Under the pieces are notes generated by a model. The model did not search any database and was not told where the DNA came from. It saw only the letters and a list, made by a program, of their open reading frames with translations. From CAVVZJ01 sp963752755 (GTDB lineage Bacteria > Planctomycetota > Planctomycetia > Isosphaerales > Isosphaeraceae): a DNA stretch of 23,191 nucleotides. Where the stretch lies: positions 1-23,191 of the forward strand of contig CAVVZJ010000025.1 of assembly GCA_963752755.1 (NCBI GenBank). Direction: 5' to 3'. The position numbers and the translations under genes are program-made. This document shows positions 1-7,306 of this stretch, one piece after another (position 1 is the first letter of the stretch; the number at the start of each line of letters is the position of its first letter).

Positions 1-922
1 CGACCGCGGCGGCCAGAGGTGGTACCCGGTCATGGTCGTCTGGATGCGGTAGAGGCCCTTGCCGGCGGTGATGTAGAGCGTCTGCGGTCGGGGCCGCCGA
101 ACTCGACGTTGGTGGGGGTCTCGGGGACGGGGATGAAGTCGAGCGGGGTGCCGTCGGGGGCGTAGACGTAGACGCCGCCGACGGCCCTGCCGGCGGCGGC
201 GACGATGCGGCCGTCGGCGGTGACGGTCATGCCGTCGATGCCTCGGCCGTTGCCGAAGTTCTTCAGGACCTTCGGGTTGCGACACCTCGCCGGTCGCGTC
301 GAGGTCAGCGCGAGCAGGCCTTGCCGCTCGGGGCCGTTGTCCGAGACGTACAGGGTCGTGCCGTCGGGGCTGACGGCCAGGCCGTTGGGCTTCTTCGCCG
401 TGGTTTCAGGCGGTGGACGGAGCCGTCGGGGTCGATCCGGATAGACGGCCTCCTCGTCCAGCTCGCGGGGCTCGTCGCCGACATAGCGGGGGTCGGAGAC
501 ATACACGCGACCCTTGGCGTCGACGGCCACGTCGTTCGGGCTGTTGAACCGCTTCCCCTCGAAGCCGTCGGCGAGGTGCGGACCGTGCCGGCCGGCTCGG
601 TGATCGAGACGCGGCGGTTGCCGCCGGTGTTGGCCCCCTCGGCGGCGATCAGCCGGCCCTTCGGGTCGAAGATCAGGCCGTTGGCCCGGCCGCTCGGCTC
701 GCGGAAGACGGTGACCGTCTTCGCTCGGGTCATACCGCATGATCCGGTTGCCGATGTCGGAGAACAGGATCGAGCCGTCGGCGGCCAGGCGCCCCCTTCG
801 GTGAATTCCCCCTCGCCCCAGAGCTTCTCGAGCTTGGCCTCGCGGGGTACAAGGTCCGTGCCCGAGGGGGGCGCATCATCGACGAAGGGGGTCATGGACA
901 GCGCCAGAGCAAGTGCTAGCAT
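1..922 (-). CDS. SMP-30/gluconolactonase-like exported protein (frameshifted, 3' end at window edge)
   Basis: Predicted secreted six-bladed beta-propeller of the SMP-30/gluconolactonase/LRE family, which usually hydrolyses sugar lactones with a bound divalent metal; the substrate here is unknown. Start ATG at 922 follows GGGGAG (931-936) by 8 nt and opens a hydrophobic leader (MLALALALSMTPF). Family segments lie on two alternating frames: GEFTEGGAW, DGSILFSDIGNRIMRYD, GRANGLIFDPKGRLIAAEG, FNSPNDVAVDAKGRVYVSD, KKPNGLAVSPDGTTLYVSD, GRGIDGMTVTADGRIV, then QTLYITAGKGLYRI near the edge. Breaks fall near 787, 725, 585, 440, 405, 290 and 95. Those at 787 and 95 are each repaired by one extra G next to a GG/CC run. 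Dense breaks with conserved peptide between them suggest sequencing indels more than decay, though a pseudogene cannot be excluded. The last few codons may lie outside the window. Confidence 0.75.
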
Positions 923-1036
923 CGGCCAGACTCCCCGGAATCCAAAAAAGCGGTGCGATTCGTCTGGACATTCCCAACGATCGCACACGCACGGGGAGAC
1001 CGCACGCCGGTCAAGAGGTCCGGCCGGGTCTATCGC

Positions 1037-2906
1037 TCATGGGGCTTTCCCACCGTCGGCATATAGCGGTCTGACCGGCTCGAGTTCGGGCACGACGGTT
1101 ACGCCGCCCCGGTCGTTGTGGGGGCGGCGGTGGAGAGGATCTCGATGTTCCTGACCACGGTTGATATTGACGTGGCCGACCGGGAGGCCGATGAACGTGG
1201 AGTCCACCGCGGTTTTAATGCCGATCTGGTTCAGGTACCGATGTCGTTGTACACCAGCCCATTAACGACTGCGAGCGGATCAGGTTGGTAATCGCCGCAC
1301 GTTGATCACGGCCGAGCCGCCAAGATCCGGACGGAACACTCGCTCCGACCGGCCAGTCGATTGCCGTAGTTTAGCGTGCGCCTCCCTGGTGAGAGAGCGT
1401 GGTGGGGTCTAGAGCGTGACCACGCTCTTGCCATCGCTGACGCCGGTGACCAGGGCGAGCGACGATCGAGACTGCCAAACGCCTCGCACTGAGGGTCGTT
1501 CAGATCGACGGGCGAGAGAGACGAGGGACTGGTGACCTGGTGCGCTTCGTCTCCGAGAGCCGACCGTTGGTGGTGTTCACGGTAAGGCTGCCGAACTGAA
1601 CTGGTTGGGCTGGAACCAGTCGAAATGGGCCGCGCCGGTCAGAAAGGCCGCGCCAGGCCGGCGACGCCGGTCGCCCGCCCGTCGGAAGAAGACGACCCGG
1701 CTCGAACGCCTTGCCCGTAGTGACGGCCTCTCCCGAGGCGAGACTGGCCGACACGTCGAGGACCAGGGCCGTGCCAGGATGTTCGGCTCGGCATCGACGA
1801 CGATGGTCCGGCTGTTCGGTCTCGCCGAGGCCGTCGATGCTGGTCACCCCTTGATCGGCCAGGTTCGTCGTGGTGAACGAGCCGACCGGGACGCCGGTGA
1901 CGACATCGTACGCATAGACGGTCGGGCCGACCGACGCCAGGACGATCTGCCGTCCATTCAGGCGGGACAGGCCGACCGCCGCCTGCGGTGAGCCGGTGCC
2001 GGGCACCCCGATCGCCTGGAGCGGATCGCCGCTGTTGACGTCGAACCGGATCAGCAGGTTGGCCGTGGGGTCGTAGGCGTAAAGCTGTGCCGGGCCGAGC
2101 AACGGGGCGTTCTTCGGTGCGCCGTTGATCTGATTGACCAGGACGTTGACGCCCGGTGGCGGGACCTTCGCGGTGGTCGTCGATCCTCCGCTGGAGAGAA
2201 CCTGGACCTGACCGCCGGCGCCGACGACCGTTGTGACGTTGTTCGGATTGACCTGGGCACTGATCCCACTACCGGACCCGGGGACTGTGTAGCCGCCGAA
2301 ACCGGCCAGTTCGGTGCCGCCGTTCGACGTCGTGACGAATTGTAGCGTCTCGACCGGCGAGGTCGGGCTGGGGTTCGTGGTCCCGGTCGAGAGCGGCAAG
2401 GACCGGACATCGACCAGCGTATTGCTGCCGATCGAGTTGAGCTGGAGCGTGCCGACACCACCGGCCAGGTTGATGAGGCCGCCATCAATCAGATCGAAGC
2501 CGAGCAGTTTGACCGCGCCGACCTCGTTGCTCCCGATGCCGCTGAAGCCCAGGGTGGGCACGTCGGCATCGACGATGCTGCCCAGCTTCGCGCGGCCGTT
2601 GCCCCCGGCGACGTGGCCCAGGATACGGCTATTCGGCCCCGTGTTGTCGTACACGATGTGCAGCACACCGTTGGCATCGACGGTCGTCCCGGCCATCGTG
2701 CCCAGCCCGAAGAGCGTCAGCACGACGCGCCCGCCCTCCGGCGTGCTGTAAATGAACCGCCGGTCCGCGACCGGAGTATCATTCTGCAATTGCAGGGCAA
2801 TCCGGGCGATGTCCTTGTCATTGGGTTCCTTGTGCGAACCGCTCAGAAGCTTTCGCTCCTCAAGACTCTCCAGCATGGGCTGGGTCCGCCGCTTCTTTCG
2901 CGCCAT
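1037..2906 (-). CDS. planctomycete surface protein with N-terminal LESLEERKLLS motif (frameshifted)
   Basis: Large exported beta-rich protein of unknown function. Start ATG at 2906 has GGGAGG (2915-2920) 8 nt upstream and begins MARKKRRTQPMLESLEERKL followed by LS, the basic-plus-LExLExRxLLS leader characteristic of planctomycete exported proteins. About residues 30-340 are intact and Gly/Val/Thr-rich, with propeller-like pieces (LYAYDPTANLLIRFDV, PTVYAYDVVTGVPVGSF). From about 1990 downward the frame breaks repeatedly; conserved pieces continue in other frames (SRTIVVDAEPNILA, FLTGAAHFDWFQPNQFSS, SLALVTGVSDGKSVVTL with TAG at 1411-1409). Past that TAG, coherent peptide continues (LGGSAVINV, YLNQIGIKTAVDSTFIGLPV, GGVTVVPELEPVRPLYAD) to TGA at 1039-1037. 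I read this as one gene, but 1409 could be the true end, with a second short fragment behind it. Confidence 0.6.
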
Positions 2907-3311
2907 TTCGCGTGCCTCCCTGCGATGGCAAGTGGCCGTACCCGGCACCATCCTCGGCCCGGCCGATCTCCTTGGCCTACAGATCGGCAATCCCGACCAG
3001 ACGACATAACCCGATTCCCAAGACAATCTGGCACGACCTCTGCTACGAGAACGACAAACTCGCTGTCACGTTCCGCCTTGGATCTGCCGGAGCGGCTTGC
3101 AAGGGAACCCTTTGCGCGGTTCCGGCCACCCGTCCGCCAGCAACGGCATGGGAACCGGAAAGCCGGTGCACTCTAGCAAGCCGGACAGACGACCGTTACA
3201 CTCGGCGGCGGACACCCATCCCTTTTCGCTATGGGGAACGGGGCAACGATTCCAAGGGAACGATCTGTTCCTCCCACACAACGAAATCTTTAGCAGTAAG
3301 GAGACGCGCTG
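2907..3311. promoter_or_regulatory. divergent intergenic region; no clear promoter
   Basis: 405 bases between two divergent starts, so it should hold promoters for both. It contains the GGGAGG ribosome site for the surface protein (2915-2920), the AAGGAG site for the + gene (3298-3303), and a 5-bp inverted repeat GGAAC-GATCT-GTTCC at 3257-3271 placed 40-55 nt upstream of the + start, which could be an operator. I see no convincing -35/-10 pair. Open frames crossing this region lack family resemblance and ribosome sites. Confidence 0.3.
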
Positions 3312-4392
3312 GTGCGACGCTTCGTCACGACCGTTCTATCCCTGTCCCTGGTGCTCGGCCTGACTATCGCCGGACGCCTGGTCGCCCAGGATGAACCGCA
3401 GAAGAAGACCCAGACCGAAACCGCTCCGGACGAAGCCAAGCCGGAGGCCGCCGAGGCCAAGGCCCCGGAGACCAAGACCGAGGAGCCCGCAAGCATTCCG
3501 CCGGAGGTTGAGGCCAAACTGGAGGCCGCCCGCCGCGCCGTGGCCGAGGCAATCGTCGCCGCCGAGGAGGCCGGGCTGGTCAAGACCACCGTCAGCCCGC
3601 CCCCGATCCTCGACATCCTCGTCCTCGGACGCGCCAACGACGCCACCGTCCTCCAGCAGAAGCTCGATGAGCTGAAGAAGGACGAGAAGGCCTCCCCCGA
3701 GGCGGGCGTGAGCGTGGAAGTCTTCGGCGCCTGGTACACAGGCTACGGCAAGATGGAGGGCATCACCGCCCAGAAGAACGTCCGGATCGTCCCGCCGTCG
3801 AAGGGCCTCAAGGATTTCTACGACACCCGAGCGGAGATCCTGAACCGCTACATCACCGAGGCTCGCCAGGCCAAGGGCGAATCCGCCCAGCCCAAGGAAG
3901 AACCCAAGGACGAGCCAAAGGTCGAGGTTACGCCCGAACCCGCCACCCCCTCCGAGCCCGCCAAGCCCAAGGAGGAGATGAAGAAGGACGAGGAGAAGAA
4001 GGAACAGCCCAAGGCCGAGGAAAAGAAGGAAGAACCCAAGGACGAGCCAAAGGCCGAGGAAAAGAAGGAAGAACCCAAGGACGAGCCAAAGGCCGAAGAG
4101 GGAAACAAAGACGAGCCAAAGGCTGAAGAGAACAAGGACGAGCCAAAGGACGAGCCAAGGCGAAGAAGGGAACCCAAGGACGAGCAAAGGCGAGAAAAAA
4201 GGAAGAGCCAAGGACGAGCCAAAGGCCGAGGAAAAGAAGGATGAGCCCAAGGACGAGCCAAAGGCTGAAGAGAACAAGGATGAGCCTAAGGACGAGCCAA
4301 AGGCCGAGGAGTCCGACAGCGAAGACAAGAAGGACGAACCCAAGGCTGAGGAGTCCGACAGCGAAGAACCCACGGACGAAGAGCCGAAGTAA
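3312..4392 (+). CDS. secreted protein with Lys/Glu/Pro-rich repeat tail (frameshifted in the tail)
   Basis: Unrecognised exported protein. GTG start at 3312 has AAGGAG 8 nt upstream (3298-3303) and encodes a clean signal peptide (MRRFVTTVLSLSLVLGLTIA, cleavage probably just after VAQ). Residues about 27-60 are acidic/Pro-rich; about 65-180 form a possible folded part (PPEVEAKLEAARRAVAEAIV, PPPILDILVLGRANDATVLQ, VEVFGAWYTGYGKMEGI). The rest is low-complexity Lys/Glu/Asp/Pro, built on a 13-residue unit KAEEKKEEPKDEP present as two perfect 39-bp copies (4011-4049, 4050-4088) plus degenerate copies. Between about 4150 and 4215 several one-base losses (for example GAGCAAAGG where neighbours read GAGCCAAAGG) shift the frame; the original amino-acid pattern resumes and ends KAEESDSEEPTDEEPK then TAA at 4390-4392. 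The charged tail suggests an extended linker or cell-wall contact; no enzyme motif is seen. Confidence 0.75.
4011..4088 (+). repeat. two perfect tandem copies of a 39-bp coding repeat
   Basis: Units 4011-4049 and 4050-4088 are identical and encode KAEEKKEEPKDEP; degenerate copies continue to about 4380. Repeat length is a multiple of three, so copy-number change keeps frame. The one-base losses that break the gene lie just downstream, in degenerate copies. Confidence 0.85.
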
Positions 4393-4799
4393 GCGACGAG
4401 CATCCGCCGGTTTGATGGTGGCTGTGTGCCGTTGAGCCGGCGGAAATCGTCATCGGACCCGCCCTCAAGCGCCTGTCCGTGACGGTTGTGGATCGGTTGG
4501 GATCGGGGCGTGTGGTGACGGGCACAACCGGAGCGCGCGTAGGAATCTGGCGGGGTCAGCCATCCCCGCCAACCCCGTATTTGCGGGAATTCATTGCGAT
4601 TTCGCCCGGAAAGGCTTGGCGGATGGGGACTTGCCTGTTACCCTTCTGGCCCAGGCCCAAGCCCGTTCGCCTTTTCGCCGGGTCGGAGCGACGATCGATC
4701 GAGGCGGATTGACCGTCGGCTCACGGGGCGCTTCGGCCTGAGATACCGCTCCCCGTTCCGTTCCCGATTGAGGCGGCCATTGACGCCGGTCACGACGCG
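4393..4799. other. intergenic region with two hairpins, no gene seen
   Basis: 407 bases between same-strand genes. TCCGCCGG (4403-4410) pairs with CCGGCGGA (4437-4444) shortly after the upstream stop and may act as a terminator, although no T-run follows. GGCGGGG (4549-4555) pairs with CCCCGCC (4564-4570) across an 8-nt loop. A promoter for the downstream gene is expected here, but no clear -35/-10 pair or strong ribosome site is visible. Confidence 0.35.
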
Positions 4800-5738
4800 A
4801 TGAACAAGGCCACGACAAGCCTGCTCACCCTGGCGTGCGAGGCCGTTCCACGCCTGGGGACCGCCGGGGTCTTGATCCTGCCCGAAGGAGCGATGGACTG
4901 GAAGGCCGTCCGCGAGACCTGCCCCGAACACCTGCTCCTCGTCGCCCTGGCCTCGTCCAAGCACCGCGAGGCCGCCCAGGAATGCGGCCTGACCACCCTC
5001 GACATCGAGCCGACTGACGCCGCCATCACCGAGCGGATCACCCTGGCCCTGATCCAGGCCGTCGCCGACGACAAGCTCAAGGCCGGCGCCCGCGTCGTCG
5101 TCGTGTACTCCGGCTTCGAGGCCGAGACACTCGACTCGATCGCCGTCATCCGCCTGGGGGAGCACCTCGAACGGCTCACCTCCCGAGACCTGCGGGCGCT
5201 GGAGACCAGCGTGCCGTTCGACACGCTCAAGGCGGTGGTCGATGTCGCCGTCGAGATCGGCCGCGAAGGGCGCGAGGGGAAGGCCGTCGGCACCCTGATC
5301 GTTGTCGGCGATATCCGCGACGTGCTCTCCCGCACCCGCACCCTCGGCTTCGACCCCTTCAAGGGCTACCGCCGCAAGGAACGGAACCTGCGCGACCCCC
5401 GCGTCCGCGAAGCGATCAAGGAAATTGCCCAGCTTGACGGCGCCTTCGTCGTCTCGCGGGACGGCACGGTCGAGGCCTCCTGCCAGTACATCGACGCCCC
5501 CACCACCGGCTTGACCCTGACCAAAGGGCTGGGCACCCGGCACTGGGCCGCCGCCGCCATCACCAACGTCACCGGCGCCCTGGCCGTCGCCGTCAGCCAG
5601 TCCACCGGCACCGTGCGCCTCTTCCAGAAGGGGGAGCAGATCCTCCGCATCGCGCCCATGCGCCACGTCCGGGCCATGAAGTGGAAGGAAGATGAGATCG
5701 AGCCGACCACCACCAAACCCGAGAAAAGCGCGACATGA
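4800..5738 (+). CDS. dacZ: diadenylate cyclase, DacZ-like (PK-like domain + DAC domain)
   Basis: Predicted cytoplasmic enzyme making cyclic di-AMP from two ATP. The C-terminal DAC domain shows the DGA motif at 213-215 (QLDGAFVVSRDG) and GLGTRHWAAAAI at 243-254, where the usual RHR motif reads R247-H248-W249, followed by AVAVSQSTGTVRLF, typical of DisA_N-type nucleotidyltransferases. The N-terminal half (about 20-125: GVLILPEGAMDW, GARVVVVYSGFEAET) looks like the pyruvate-kinase-C-terminal-like domain found before the DAC domain in archaeal DacZ. There are no membrane segments (unlike CdaA) and no helix-hairpin-helix or DNA-binding part (unlike DisA). The 312-residue length fits DacZ and the gene is intact. 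ATG at 4800 lacks a strong Shine-Dalgarno. Neighbours are unrelated, so it may be monocistronic. Family call strong; the DacZ subtype rests on domain order and motif appearance. Confidence 0.8.
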   Translation: MNKATTSLLTLACEAVPRLGTAGVLILPEGAMDWKAVRETCPEHLLLVALASSKHREAAQECGLTTLDIEPTDAAITERITLALIQAVADDKLKAGARVVVVYSGFEAETLDSIAVIRLGEHLERLTSRDLRALETSVPFDTLKAVVDVAVEIGREGREGKAVGTLIVVGDIRDVLSRTRTLGFDPFKGYRRKERNLRDPRVREAIKEIAQLDGAFVVSRDGTVEASCQYIDAPTTGLTLTKGLGTRHWAAAAITNVTGALAVAVSQSTGTVRLFQKGEQILRIAPMRHVRAMKWKEDEIEPTTTKPEKSAT

Positions 5739-5872
5739 TGGATTCCCCCTCACCAGGAACCGCGACGGAGGCCGTGAGCGTCACGCAATAATTTCGAAAA
5801 AGCTCCGAATCCATTCGTGGTCTTGCCGCGCCCATGAGGAACGGTGGAAATGGCTCATCACCGGAGGTCGTG

Positions 5873-6208
5873 ATGCGGAATCGGTCGAACTGGTTGCGAG
5901 ACATGATGTCCAACGTCGCGGCGATCCTGGCGGTGCCGGCGGTGATCGTCGCGGCCGTGGTCCTGCGCCCCTCGCCGCGGCCGGAGCAGACCACTTGCCT
6001 GGAGGATCGCGGGCACTGTCAAAACTGCTCGGTCTGCAACGCGCCGACGCGCCTCTCGTTCCAGGATCGGATCGAGGCCGTGGCCCCGTTGCCGCTGGAA
6101 CCTGAGGGGATCGAGGACGACACGCCGGAAGCCCAGACCGAGACCGTCGAGACGGTGGCCTGTCCCGCCGGGGAGCCCGCGACAGGGACCGGGCCTGACC
6201 CGATCTGA
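5873..6208 (+). CDS. small membrane protein with C-x6-C-x2-C-x2-C cluster
   Basis: Unrecognised 111-residue protein. ATG at 5873 is chosen over an in-frame ATG at 5834 because GGAGG (5863-5867) lies 5 nt upstream; GTG at 5870 is an alternative. Residues about 12-33 form one transmembrane helix (NVAAILAVPAVIVAAVVL), preceded by basic residues, suggesting N-in orientation. Immediately after it comes CLEDRGHCQNCSVC, four cysteines spaced as a possible metal or disulfide site facing outward. The remainder is acidic and Pro/Thr/Glu-rich with one more Cys (VACPAG). It lies 134 nt after the cyclase on the same strand and converges on the repeat-protein gene across a hairpin. It could be a lineage-specific envelope protein; function unknown. 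Confidence 0.6.
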   Translation: MRNRSNWLRDMMSNVAAILAVPAVIVAAVVLRPSPRPEQTTCLEDRGHCQNCSVCNAPTRLSFQDRIEAVAPLPLEPEGIEDDTPEAQTETVETVACPAGEPATGTGPDPI

Positions 6209-6222
6209 TCTGATCTGACCGG

Positions 6223-6241
6223 CCCCAGCCCGGCGCTGGGG
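6223..6241. terminator. hairpin between convergent genes
   Basis: CCCCAGC (6223-6229) pairs perfectly with GCTGGGG (6235-6241) over a 5-nt loop, and outer CTGATC (6205-6210 or 6210-6215) can pair with GATCAG (6242-6247). It fills the 39-bp gap between the convergent stops at 6208 and 6248, so it could stop transcription in both directions. There is no T-run. Confidence 0.55.
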
Positions 6242-6247
6242 GATCAG

Positions 6248-7306
6248 CTATCTCTGATAGATCGGCAGATAGCGGTACTCGACCGCCAGCGCCAGCACGG
6301 CCATGGCCGTGCAATAGACACGGCCGCCGGAGCGGTCGTTGCCGTCGCCGGAGAGCCAGCTCCCGTCCTTGTCCTGATGTTCGAGCAGGATCTCGACGAG
6401 CTTCGGGTAATACTCCTGAAAGTAGCGCTCGCCGACCTGGAACATCGCCTGCGGGCAGTAATAGACCTCGTAAAAGAAATACTGGCTGGACCACTTCGGC
6501 GGGTGCTTGAGCAGATACTCCGCGCCGGCGAGGGCCTCGTCGGTGTGGTGGGCGCCGCAGATTTCCAGGGCGAGCATTCCCGTGCCGGTCCTCGGGTTGT
6601 TCGGGCCGCCGCCGGGCTGATAGCCGAAACCGCCGTTGGGGTTGGAGCAGCGCTTGAGGTAATCGACGGCCTGGTCGATGTTCTCGGCCGGCACGGCGCA
6701 GCCGGCGCTCTTGGCCGCGCGCAGGGCCATGACCTGCCAGCCCGTGACGCTGATGTCGCTGTCGTGGCTGGTCGGCTGATACCGCCACCCCCCCTCGTTC
6801 GCCTCGTTCTTGGCGATGGCCTGGGCCTGGAGGATCAGCTCGATCCCCTTGGCCAGCGTCTCACGGCACTCGGAGGCCAGGGCCGGGTCGGGCGTCATGC
6901 CGACGACCTCGGCCAGCATCAAGGTGCTGATGCCGTGGCAATACATCGGCCCGTGGCTGGTGTTGGCGACGATCAGGCCGTTGGGCTGCTGGTGCGCCAG
7001 CACGAACCGGATGCCCTTCTCGATCGTCTCGCGGTACGGCCCCGGCTCCCCCGGAACGTGCCCGCAGGCCAGGAAGGCCATCACGGCCAGGGACGTGACC
7101 GAGGTCGCCGGTCCGAACTGCGCCTCCCACGCCCCGTCCGGTTTCTGGCTCGCTTTCATGTACTCCAGGGCCCGTTGCGTCGCCTCCTCGGCCCTCGGGT
7201 TCGGAGGTGCCAGCGCGCCGGGATCGGGCAGGTCCTGCGCCCGCAACGGGGCGGTCCCGAGCACGAGGACCATCGCCAGGCAAGCAAGCCAACGTTTCCG
7301 CATCAT
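6248..7306 (-). CDS. exported prenyltransferase/squalene-oxidase repeat protein
   Basis: Predicted secreted alpha/alpha-toroid protein of the squalene-cyclase-like repeat superfamily; planctomycetes have many such proteins and catalysis is not established. A signal peptide (residues about 1-23, ending LRAQ) precedes repeats marked by a turn plus aromatic: KPDGAW, QPNGLI, NEGGWRYQP, NPNGGFGYQPGGG and DKDGSW, each followed by an Ala/Leu-rich helix. I see no DxDD-type catalytic motif of true squalene-hopene cyclases, so a binding or scaffold role is more likely. Start ATG at 7306 overlaps the upstream stop as ATGATG; the ATGA overlap implies translational coupling to the giant coiled-coil protein, arguing for joint function. 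The 352-residue gene is intact and ends at TAG 6250-6248. Confidence 0.85.
   Translation of the reverse strand: MMRKRWLACLAMVLVLGTAPLRAQDLPDPGALAPPNPRAEEATQRALEYMKASQKPDGAWEAQFGPATSVTSLAVMAFLACGHVPGEPGPYRETIEKGIRFVLAHQQPNGLIVANTSHGPMYCHGISTLMLAEVVGMTPDPALASECRETLAKGIELILQAQAIAKNEANEGGWRYQPTSHDSDISVTGWQVMALRAAKSAGCAVPAENIDQAVDYLKRCSNPNGGFGYQPGGGPNNPRTGTGMLALEICGAHHTDEALAGAEYLLKHPPKWSSQYFFYEVYYCPQAMFQVGERYFQEYYPKLVEILLEHQDKDGSWLSGDGNDRSGGRVYCTAMAVLALAVEYRYLPIYQR

Noticed and set aside
2912..3394. 160-codon + strand frame spanning the divergent intergenic region
   Set aside because: No ribosome site or family resemblance; it overlaps the signal-peptide region of the better supported GTG-start gene.
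4011..4380. 39-bp repeats as a possible CRISPR or regulatory iteron array
   Set aside because: Units are gapless, in frame and encode a 13-residue peptide repeat within a secreted protein.
3336..4403. 355-codon - strand frame rich in Leu, Gly and Ser opposite the K/E-rich gene
   Set aside because: It is the antisense of AAG/GAG/CCC repeats; the + strand has a ribosome site, a signal peptide and a coherent repeat.
4549..4570. GGCGGGG/CCCCGCC hairpin as a riboswitch upstream of the diadenylate cyclase
   Set aside because: Single simple stem without the conserved sequence of known c-di-AMP (ydaO-type) riboswitches; kept only as a hairpin.
6201..6217. GATCT-type short tandem repeat after the Cys-cluster gene
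   Set aside because: Only about three 5-bp units, better explained as the outer arm of the convergent-gene hairpin.
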